This document shows positions 16,244 to 28,300 of a stretch of 64,000 nucleotides of DNA, piece after piece. Under the pieces are notes generated by a model. The model was not told the DNA's origin. It saw nothing but the letters and a program-made list of their open reading frames with translations, and did no database searches. Source of the DNA: Chondrosia reniformis (lineage: Eukaryota > Porifera > Demospongiae > Chondrillida > Chondrillidae); assembly GCA_947172415.1 (NCBI GenBank), contig OX359192.1, positions 870,501 through 934,500 of the forward strand. The letters are read 5' to 3'. A program made the translations under genes and the position numbers. How positions within the stretch are numbered: position 1 is the first letter of the stretch; each line of letters opens with the position of its first letter.

Positions 16244-16378
16244 ATCAGACCGACTACCTATTTTGGTACCTGTAGATAAATATAGTAACTAGTACGTTTT
16301 TCGCCGTTTCTATAGATAGGTCCTGTAGCCTTTTTTAAAATTTCGCGCTAACTACATACAATAGCTTTTGTTTGCAAG
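16244..16378. promoter_or_regulatory. Divergent promoter interval
   Basis: 135 bp separate the start codons of a reverse gene (16243) and the forward mucin-LRR gene (16379). No TATA box stands out at the expected spacing for either. Assigned as a shared promoter from the head-to-head layout only. Confidence 0.5.
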
Positions 16379-19300
16379 ATGGCCATATTGTTGATTTACT
16401 TATCTTTCCTTTGGCTAAGTCCATGTAAGGGGCAGCTCAACATCGGAGAAAAAGGAGCTGAACTACCTCCAGTTCCTCCAGATAAAGTCTTAATTCTCGG
16501 TATACCAGACCCCAGATTTCCTCCACCTACAAACCTTCCAACCTTACCTGCAGAAACTAGCAAAGTTTATTCTACCGAAAAAGTAACTACTACAAGTTCT
16601 ACATCACGTATTGGGGATAGTCAGCTGGGTAGTGCAACAATCAAGTCTATGGGGGTAGGATCAGTAGGAATACAAACCACACCCACTACTAAAGTAACCA
16701 CACCCTCAACTGAAACTGATCACACAACTAGAAGGACATCTGATTTTACCATCCAACCCTCCAAGCAACCAATCCCCACAACCGAAGGGACCACTCCCAC
16801 AACTGAAGGGACCACTCCCACTACTGAAGGGACCACTCCCACAACTGAAGGGACCACTCCCACAACTGAAGAGTCCACTCCCACAACTGAAGGGACCACT
16901 CCCACAACTGAAGGAACCACTCCCACAACTGAAGAGTCCACTCCCACAACTGAAGGGACCACTCCCACAACTGAAGGGACCACTCCCACAACTGAAGGGA
17001 CCACTCCCACAACTGAAGGGACCACTCCCACAACCGAAGGAACCACTCCCACAACTGAAGGAACCACTCCCACAACTGAAGAGTCCACTCCCACAACTGA
17101 AGGGACCACTCCCACAACTGAAGGGACCACTCCCACAACTGAAGGGACCACTCCCACAACTGAAGGGACCACTCCCACAACTGAAGAGTCCACTCCCACA
17201 ACTGAAGGGACCACTCCCACAACTGAAGGGACCACTCCCACAACTGAAGGAACCACTCCCACAACTGAAGGAACCACTCCCACAACTGAAGGGTCCACTC
17301 CCACAACTGAAGGGACCACTCCCACAACTGAAGGGACCACTCCCACAACTGAAGAGTCCACTCCCACAACTGAAGAGTCCACTCCCACAACTGAAGAGTC
17401 CACTCCTACTACTGAAGGGACCACTCCCACAACTGAAGGGACCACTCCCACAACTGAAGAGTCCACTCCCACAACTGAAGAGTCCACTCCTACTACTGAA
17501 GGGACCACTCCCATAACTGAAGAGTCCACTCCCATAACTGAAGAGTCCACTCCCACAACTGAAGAGTCCACTCCCACAACTGAAGGGACCACTCCTACTA
17601 CTGAAGGGACCACTCCCACAACTGAAGGGACCACTCCCACAACTGAAGGGACCACTCCCACAACTGAAAGGACCACTCCCACTACTGAAGGGACCACTCC
17701 CACAACTGAAGGGACCACTCCCATAACTGAAGGGACCACTCCCACATCCGAAGGGACCACTCCCACAACTGAAGGGACCACTCCCACAACTGAAGGGATC
17801 ACTCCCACAACTGAAGGGACCACTCCCACAACTGAAGGGACCACTCCCACAACTGAAGGGATCACTCCCACAACTGAAGGGACCACTCCTACTACTGAAG
17901 GGACCACTCCCACAGCTGAGCCTACAACACCACCACCTACTAAGCTGCCTGTGAGATTAAAGTATCGTTGTCCAGCTCTCAATTGTAGAAGATGTGACAA
18001 TACATCTATTGACTGTTCAAACATCTTGTTGACAGCAATTCCTATTCTTGAAGGAGACTACTCAGACATCACATTCTTGTAAGTCACACCATTGGCCCTT
18101 AGTTTCAAAGTTGACGAGACTTGCTGTTGTTATTGTCATTTTACTCTTTCAGAAATTTGAGTTTCAATAAGTTTGAAAGTGTTAATGAAGACTCTTTTGT
18201 TCATTTTTCATCACTTAGAACACTGTGAGTTTGCCTCTCTTTGAAGCAGCGCTGTATGTTGTTTATGGATAGTCTATAAAACTTTGTGATAGTCAAGTGT
18301 TAATTGTAAATCTTGAGATATGGAATTAAATGTGTGCTATTGCTCCGCTTTCACTGGAGCTATCATCCTCCTGCCACTGCTTTCACTTTATCCTCCTATG
18401 TGCCTGCCTCAAATGGTAACATTTTGAATATTCTTTAGCCGTCTGATTCAATCTACTGTATAATGTTATAATTCTCTCAAAACCTTTATGTAGAGATCTT
18501 TCTTTGAACCGCATTAGCAGTATACATTCAAGAGCTTTTGCTGGGCTCTCCCAGCTAGTATACCTGTGAGTGATCCAGACTTAGAGACTTTTTAATAGAT
18601 ACATACGTATATATATTTTTGGGTTGTTAAGAATTTGATATATATAGTATTAAACATGTTGTAATTGTACTTACGTACATGTTGTACTTTTTGACAATGA
18701 CTCTATTTATTGACATAAAATTATATTGGTTATTTTTAGATAAGTATATAAGTAAGTGCTCTCCGGAGTCTTTTAGTTAGTATTCTCTGTCTGCACTTCC
18801 TAGGTATCTGGAAGATAATCAACTCACTGAAATAGAGCCAGTTTTCAATGGACTAACTAATCTAAATAGACTGTGAGTATACCAGCGACCAGACTTTAAC
18901 CTGTACACTGTATATATTACATAGTTATTGTTTCTTTCCATATAGACTGTTACATAGAAATACCATTAGAAGGATTGCACCTAGAAGCTTTGCACAGCTC
19001 GCCTCATTAACTATACTGTAAGATTGAGACATTTTAGTCTCCCAGCTGTACATATACTAGTTATACCACACTCAAGTGTGATGCATGTTGCCCTGGTAAC
19101 GTGATATATATACGTATACGTATAAGTATTTCTATTTGATTTGATAATGTGGGTATTTTATTTTTACGAGCCTGATGTGTGTTGTTGATGTGACTCTATC
19201 AGTTGGTCTTGTATAATTAATAAATTTATGTATATAATGCTTATATAGAAAATGACTGCTTTTAATTAAATGAAAATACTCTATACTATTAAATATATAC

Positions 19301-22300
19301 ATACATGTGCAAATGTACAATCAAGTATATAGAAGATGCACATTGCAACAGCACACATACGTACGTAGGTCAAAAAGTATATTCTAAGCTGAATTGTTCT
19401 CAGAAATGTGTATTGCAACCACCCAACTACATTATGAATGTGCATGGTATTAAGGTCTACAAATGCTGAATGTTCAGTTAAATGCCACTTTCCTGTTTCA
19501 TCTTCAGATCTCTCTTTGAGAATGAATTGACCTACCTAGAACCAAGCTGGTTTGAGGGACTCACCAATCTGCTTTCATTGTAAGACGAGCGTTATTACTC
19601 TATTGTATGGCAATGAAGGCTGAGCTAATTCTGCCTAATAATCTTACTCTGTATGCATCCATGCATATATGGAGATTATAAATATAACCAACCAAGTGAT
19701 CAAAGTCTGACCTTGGTTGAGAGACCGAAGTCCTGTTGAATTGTGGCCAGTGATCACCTCCCAGTGATTGTTCTATCACATCATGGCCTTTGCACAGGCC
19801 TTGCACAATTAACTCCCTTTTCATATTCATGTAGTGTAGTGTGAAGTGATATAGATTATTTGTTGCGTTGCGAGAATAGTACGTAATTAGCTTCAACAAC
19901 ACAATTTTTGAAAGATTGTGTTGCTGAAGCTCATTTAAGCTAATATGTGTGAGTATATATTTTGAGAGAGTATGACTGATACAATTCCATATATACATAG
20001 CTAGGTATATCCACTAGCTATGCCTTCTCTCACAGTAGTATAATATATGCATCCTTTCAATGCTGATGTGTTCATCTTCTATTTGGTTGATTAGGGGCAG
20101 ACCTCAAAATATTATTTCATCTATTTCACAGGTTTCTTAATGACAACCAACTGAGTGACTTATCCAGATCTCCATTTTCAAACTTGACATCACTCACATC
20201 ATTGTAAGTGTTTTGAGTCAATACATACCTGTTAATGGAGATTTGTGTATCTTAGATTTTTCATAATGGAATGTATGAAAATCTAATACACCATTTTCCT
20301 ACATGCTATGTAATAAATTAAAAGCCTATAGGGAACTAAACCTGGAGAGAGCTTTGGATGAAGATACAGGAGTCTTTTTTTTCTTTCTTCTTCTGCTCCA
20401 CTGAGTCATGCACACTTCTTGAAGTTAGAGCTTTGGGTGTGTTTCCATATTATTTGTGTGCTACATGGAATACCTACAAGTTCTTTGGTAAATTGGAACA
20501 CCTAAAATTTGCAAGTGTGGTGTCAATAATTGTTACAATATAGTATATTTAGGAATAAAGCATCCACAGAAACTGTTAGGAATGGAACTGCTGTACTAGT
20601 ATACTACAGGGTTACTGTATACTTTAACAATGTCATATACTACATACAAGCTTACTCAGTTCTTTACTATGTACTAGTAGTACTAGTAATGACTAAGCAT
20701 GTACTTAGACTGAGCATATACTTAGACTGTGCTTTGACTAAGCACGTGTATAATCCTTCAATCTCCCATACCAAATGGACAGTGAACTGCTAGTAATGTG
20801 AGTGGCTTTACGTAAATGTGCTCCTAAGGATTTCCTTAAAAGTACACTTCAATTTTCCTCCTCTTACAGAAACATATATTAGCTGTTCTAGTGTAGTGAC
20901 TACATAATATGTTTACAGCTACGTGTACGCATATATGTAGCTCTATGTTTGTATACATGTAGTGGGAATGTCTTTTCATTATTTTTACAGCTCAAATAAC
21001 TAGTTTTTGTAGTATGGATGTATAATTCCTTGGTTTAGTGATCCGCTCTAATATTATTGGCTGTTATGGCTATACCTACCAATATAGCTTGTTATGAAGT
21101 CATAGAAACTGGCAGAATGGTGTCAGGTGTGTATGGATTCACTATAACATATTGAAAGCTTTGAAGCCCTTCAGTATAGCTACAGTTATTTATAGACATG
21201 ACACTTGCTTACCTATGTACGTACGTACATATACTGGTATGTACTACATATACTGGTATGTACGTAGTTGAAATATTTGAGCATCAGCACAATAGAAATA
21301 TCAGAAATTGAACGTTTCTAACTGGAGGTCTTCATCAGCAATGGATACGTTTATAGTACATATGTACGTATATAGTGCCTTATAAATAAATTCTTAAAGT
21401 GGTATATATTACCAGTGAATCAGTAATGTCATAACGCAGCCCTAAGCTCTACACTATAGCATACTTATACCATATAGCAATACATGATAACTATAGATTT
21501 TGGAATACAGCTTTTTTTAGATAATTCATGAACAATCTAAAACACAAAGATATACCTATAAAGCTACATAAGGAAGATAGACTTAAAACTTAAAAAACAC
21601 AATTTTCTTAGACTAGCTACTTGGGGCACATCTGATGCATATTGATTTTAAGATGATCATCTTGGATGTACACATACAACTACGATTGCTCTTCCTTCAG
21701 TGTTCAAAGGGTACAAAGGATCCTCTTTAAATTGAAATTGTAATTAGCTTTCCATCTTTCTATTCAGTTGCTTTCAAAAATGTTTCATATAAATCATTGA
21801 GTCAGTAAGTTGTGTTGCAAATGATTACTGTCAAAATACATACGTATAATGAAAACGAACTCTATTCATACATTGGTATACGTACGTACATACATACCTA
21901 AGTAGGTATTATCTGCTCTTCTATTATGGTTAGGGGAAGAAAAGGAAACTCATAACTGCAAGCAATGTATTCCAGTAATTTAAAACTTGCCCGGTACACA
22001 ACTTTGTAAAAAGTTGATGTGTGGGGGTACAAGTGAATGTCATGCATGTCAATCAGTCAACACATTCCTTTTTGAGGAGCTGGTATGTCAGAGTATCCTA
22101 TTAGTGCAGTCTGATCACCTTCCTCTGTTTATTGTCCGACTTCCCCTTCTGGTGTCCTAAAGGAGGTGTGATATCCTAGTCAGGTAGTGGATATGTCTGC
22201 ATCTGGCTTCCTCGCATACACATTTGTGGTATGTTACTGTGTGCGCTCATGTTTTACATTTGTTGTTTTTGATTGAAAGCCATGAGACACCATGCCTCTT

Positions 22301-25300
22301 GCATCTTCACATTTAAAGGGACTTGCAGTTAATTAACTGAGTTAATTGCTCTAACATTTCTAACATGGCACATCTATATAGGCTGACTATTTATTGTCAC
22401 AGCTTGACCTATATGTATGTGCATACATATATAAGCATATTTACTGAAGTGATAGGGTTTATTTGTCACAATCATGATGAGATATGAAGTTTATTGAACA
22501 ACAGCAACAATAAATCTTTGGCCATGGAATAGAACGTTTCAACCCGTAGGTCTTCATCAGCAATGTATATCTCAGCATATTTACTGTATGTTTCTGAAAT
22601 GATGTCTACCTTAGCTATGGAACAAATACATAAATTAGGCGTTCTGTTTTGCGATTACCTACTAATGAAATGTACAAAGAAATTGAAAGTATTGCTTAAC
22701 AAATAGAAGTCAGCTTTAATATACCCAGGTGCAGGTTATCTACGTACAAAAGTATATAACTTTGATCTAAACTTTAGAGATGGATATTAGATAATGTCCA
22801 TATATCTAATTACTAGTCCTGTTTAATTACGTACAAGATACTTAGAAAGACATATGGAAGTCTTGAGACAATAGTGACCCAATTCTGTAAGTTCAAGTTT
22901 TCTATATACAAATCTAGAGACATCAATCCCTTTAATTCTGCAGTAGTATACAGTACATCTTGTGTATACATGGATGGCACTTATATCTGTATTATATGTA
23001 TAAAATGTTTAACAGATAAGTAATCACCATGTAACCACTCCTAAATGTGTTGCAACACTTCCAAGCACCTAATGTATTGCAACACTTCCAAGCACCTAAT
23101 GTATTGCAACACTTTCAATAACCTAATGTATTTGTAATAATGGATTATCTCTTTATTTAGACATATTTAGCATTCAAATATATCCTAATACTTGAAAAAT
23201 AACTGACTAAAGATAGCGTTGAAATTATTAAATTCCGCTGTACATTTGGAGGATCTTTGAGTTTAGCTGTCAACCATTGGATAATATAGTGTCTTGATCA
23301 TGTATGGTTTGCACTGGTATATAATCATTCACTTCCACACAGGTACTTGTACGAGAACCTGATAGAAGTGATAGAAAAGCCTCATTTTGCTGGACTGAAC
23401 AATCTTGTTAGATTGTGAGTGCTTTTATAATCACATGAATGATTTAACTTCCACTTGACACATGAAGCCATTTTCTCACTCTTCAATTACCTGACTGGCA
23501 ACATTTTTGGGGTCCAGTAATTCACTCTTATCTCATATCCTATACAAAGAGACCATGCACCTATACCATCCATATTTCTATTAGAAACCACGCCTTGACT
23601 AGACATGCATGCTCTTATAGAGGACCATGCTCTTATTAGAGGTCCATTCTTTTATTAGAGGACCATGCTCTTATTAGAGGACCATGCTCTTATAGAGGTC
23701 CATTCTTTTATTAGAGGTCCATGTTCATATTAGAGTTCCATGCTCTTATTAGAGGTCCATGCTCTTATTAGAGGTCCATGCTCTTATTAGAAGTCCATGC
23801 TCATATGGTCCATACTCATATTCGAGGTGCAATACTCTTATTAGAGGTCCATGCTCTTATAATTGCACTATCACAGCAATAATTGTGCATTCACCAGTTT
23901 ATGTATGCATGTACATAGGTATTTGGGGAATAATAGGATACGCAGTGTGGAATATAAGGGCTTTGAGCCTTTGGAATACCTGCAAGAATTGTAAGTGTTA
24001 ATTCAAAAATAGTATGCACATATTTAGTTTTATTTGATCCATCCATCCATCCATCCATCCACCATCCACCCCTCCATCCACCCCTCCATCCATCCATCCA
24101 CCCCTCCATCCATCCATCCACCCCTCCATCCATCCACCCATCCATCCATCCACCCCTCCATCCATCCACCCCTCCATCCATCCATCCATCCATCCACCCA
24201 CCCTCCTCTACACCCATCTGTCCATCCATCCATCACTCTACATAGTTTAGTTATATAATAGATTTAATTCTCATTTCAATCAGGTATATTAATAATAACA
24301 AGTTACCTTCAATCAGAACATTTACATTTTCTGATTTAATAAGAGCCAGAGTTGTGTAAGTATTCTACATTATTATGTGTGTTTGGTCAATTAGTACTTC
24401 TACTTACCAGTGAGTGACTTTTTAGCAAGAACAGAAGACATATATGTATTACACTGCATTTATCAAGTGTTTCTGTTAGTTTAGTAATAAGCCAATTATT
24501 GTGTAATGCCATCTCTAATGTAGATATGCTACCTCAAATGAAATTGAATTTATAGACCCCGGAGCATTCTTTCGGTTAACCTTTCTGTCAAGTTTGTAAG
24601 TTTATTGACAATGCTACATGAAGATTATATCTTTGTAGGTGATAATAATTCTGCAATAGTGAATATATATATATGCTAATAAATGTAATTCCTTGACATT
24701 TTGTAATTCTAAAATAGCACCAGTGAAGTACTTCTCTAGTAATGGTATTATGGGAAAAATCTAATACACTATTTTCCTACATGTTAAAAAGCCTATAGGG
24801 AACTAAACATGGAGAGAGCTTTGGATGAGTATACAGGAGGCTTTTCTTTCTCTTCTGCTCCACTGGGTCAGACAGCTGTTTCTGGGAATTCCACCCTTCA
24901 TCAGTGACCCTGGGAATCTTTGTCTTTTTCTTGATCTTTTGTGAATCTTAAGAGGACCATTCTATTTCATATTCCAAAGTGTTGAATATGTAGGTACGTG
25001 AGTAACAACCTGATAAAGATACTGGATCCCAACAGTTTTGATGGTCTTAGGAACCTGATCCTGCTGTGAGTGATCAATGTACATGTTCAAGGCTGCATGC
25101 AGAATATTGGGGCCAAGGGGAGGGGGGCAAAATGAGAAGTTTCAAAATTCCAGGGGGGGGGGGGCAATGGTATATATGAGGGTGTCGAAGCAGTTTATAT
25201 TAACTAGGGGGGCATTCCCCCTACCCCCCCTTTATGCAGATGTTTGATGATGTTTGCATGTTTGTCTTCCGTTAGCAGTTGCTTGCATGTGTCTGTATTG

Positions 25301-28300
25301 TTTTCTACGCCTCTCAATCTATAGTGATATAAGTTCTAACAAGATTCAAACAATTTTTTCTAGAAGTTTCTACCACACTCCTAATATTCAGAGCCTGTGA
25401 GTACCTGTTTGGAAATAAATCTCCATATGTACTGTCATTTGTATCTCATACACTTTGTCTCACATATAGTTTTTTGAACAACAATTCAATCAGCTGTATT
25501 GAGGCATCTGCATTTGATCGTCTAAACTATTTAACCTTGCTGTGAGTATCATTAAACAGTGCACCATGCTTTTACTGTATACTGTACTCTGATTGTATGC
25601 ACTTCTGGAATGATCCAAATAGGAATATTGAATATTTAAAAACATATACGTACGTACATGTACATTGAAAAAGGGAGTTAATTGCAATGAGCCGTGCAAA
25701 GGCTAGGATGATGAGTAAAATATTCACTGGAAAAATATTACGCCAGACTGGGAGGCGATCACTGGTTGCCATTTTTAATAGGACTTCGGTCCCCCAGCCA
25801 AGATTAGACTTCAGTCACTTGGCTGGTTTGGCGTAATATTTTCCAGTGAATATTTTACTTACCGTACATGTACATTGCGTAAAAGTAACTCATTTTATTA
25901 AGCAGTAAGAACTATATACTACAGTATTAGACTAAAATACACTAGAAGCTCTGTTTAGATTTTTATTTCCAAATTACATACATACATACCTTATATACAT
26001 TTCATCAAGATGATGTATTGTCGCATCTGTATGTTATTTAAAACTTGTGTGGTGCATGTATTTGTTTAGTAATCTCGGAAGGAACAGTTTGAAGGAAATC
26101 AGGGCTGATATGTTTTCTAATGCTCCAAACCTGAGAGTTCTTCATTTGTACTTTAATGAAATGCTGATGATTCCAAAAGGTGTCTTCACATCTCTGCCTC
26201 AAATTAATAGCCTGTAAGTCTCTATCCCAAACTGAACTCTGTTTACTAAAGCAACTGTTACCAGTGGAACCTGCATGTATAACTGTGAGCTTATCTCCTT
26301 GTAGTGTCTTGTCATTCAACAGAATTGAAGTAGTTGAAGAAAATGCATTTTCCAGCCCACCTCTTCAAACTCTGTAAGTTCACTAGTATAATAGTTTACT
26401 GAATTTACTGTAACTTACTTAATGTATTGTATTTACGTATGTACTAAACAGTGTTCTGTGACTACATAAAGACACATTAGCACAAGCTGATAAACCTGTA
26501 TATTTGTCATGTTAAAGTTATAGAGGTTCATGTTTTATACGTATATTATGTTATGAAGATAATACATGAAATATACAAACAAAAATAATTTCGCTTTTTT
26601 CGTAACTACTCTAGCCAAATACACTGAAAAATTCCAATGAAACGTTTCTACCTAAATCCAGAGGTCCTCATCAGTGATAAAGTGATTATCACTGATGAGG
26701 ACCTCTGGATTGAGGTAGAAACGTGTCGTTGGAATTTTTCAGTGTATTTGGCTAGAGTAGTTGCGAAAAAAACAAAGTTATTATGACACCTAGCCACACG
26801 AGTGTTTTCAAGTTAAAAAATAATTGAAAGAAATGTGATTGAGATAATAAGTATAATTATTGTTTTATTATTATAATTATTATATGTACGTACGTAGGTT
26901 GTGGGACTACCTTGGTTTCCCTGGTAACAACCTTGTCTGTGACTGTAATGCACTGTGGCTCTGGAGGTTCCTGAACACTAGTAACATTATCAGCTCTATC
27001 ACATGCACAAAGCCTGATTCTCTAACTGGACAACTGCTAACATCCATACAAGAGACAGACCTACAGTGTGGTAAGACAAGTTATCAGTATTTATGTATGT
27101 ATTATGTACACGAGATAAGGAACCTGCCCTATGGGCGTGGTACTTCCTCTTCAGCTATGTGTGAAATATAATTTCCATAGCAACCGCATAAATCTGTAAC
27201 AAAAATGGCATCCTCGAATTCAGCCAATAACACAACATCAGGGTAGTTTGAGGTAGATGGCACATGATTTGAAGGAGGAGTTTGCAAACAAACAACCAGA
27301 ATTATTATATAGATAAAAAACAAAATGCAAAGTGTATATACATATGTTTGGAAATTCCTCATGCAGCCATTGCTAAATCTAGACAAAACTTACCCAATGC
27401 TTGGACTGCATGTCCACTGTAGGGAGTCCCTGAGTTTAATAGACCTTCAGCGTGTATATATAGATGCTTAGTTTTGATATACGTATGTGATCATACACAA
27501 TTCTAAATATAGAAATTCAAGTTATATTATGCTTATGTACATGCATATAGTTATGTCGTCCCATGACCTGTGCACCAACATTTCCTTACCACTTTATCAG
27601 CGCTGTTACGTGACTCCCCTCTTCATTAGATTATAACGACATTCAGTTGACTGTGACTCCCAATTGCAGTGACATGTATGTCAAACCTGGGGACTGTTTG
27701 AAGCTATCTTGTTCAGCACAGCCTTTCTTAAAAGTTGAATGGAGCAAGGTCAGCAAATCTTACAGTCAGCTCTTAAAATCCCTAAATATAATGGGCTGAC
27801 AGTCCGTACGTAAGGCAATGTTCACCTGGTCAGGCTGGCCACATTAGACAGATTTCACTTTCCAAGAAAGTTTTGTGATTAAGTTGTTTCTGTTCTTCAG
27901 ATTGGGGACAGCAGAGGTCTGACTCCGCTATCAACTTCCCAATCTGGCACATGTCGACAGGAAACTTGTTATGCTGCAAGCTCCCGTGAGATAGCCATTC
28001 CTCGTCTGTCTACAGCAGACAGCGGTTTGTACATGTGTATAGCGCAGGGACAGAGTCGTCTGATCAGTAAAATGTGCAAAGTAACAGTTGGAAGTAAGTA
28101 TAGCTGTTCAAAGACAGTTCTGGTGTTATGTTCTGAATGTTCCAGATCTGAATTTGAAATTGGATTTGAGATATTTGTGAAGCAATCTCAATTATAGTAC
28201 ATGCAATGTATGACTCTTTTTGCTTGTTAAATGATCACCATCCATAGTATTTCTTTAAAAAAGTCTTGTACATTTCTGCATGTGACCTAACACTATGTTA

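Larger units (their letters stand above)
20204..23342. other. Long intron 7 of the mucin-LRR gene
   Basis: A 3.1-kb intron between two LRR exons, far longer than its neighbours. It holds a family A repeat, two family B pieces and a threefold 32-bp repeat, with abundant ACGTAC-type words. No further in-phase 72-nt LRR exon was found, although a decayed one cannot be excluded. Confidence 0.6.

Noticed and set aside
16720..18024. 434-codon reverse ORF rich in Val-Gly
   Set aside because: Antisense of the mucin heptad repeat, which stays open only because of periodicity. The forward frame has a signal peptide and splices in phase.
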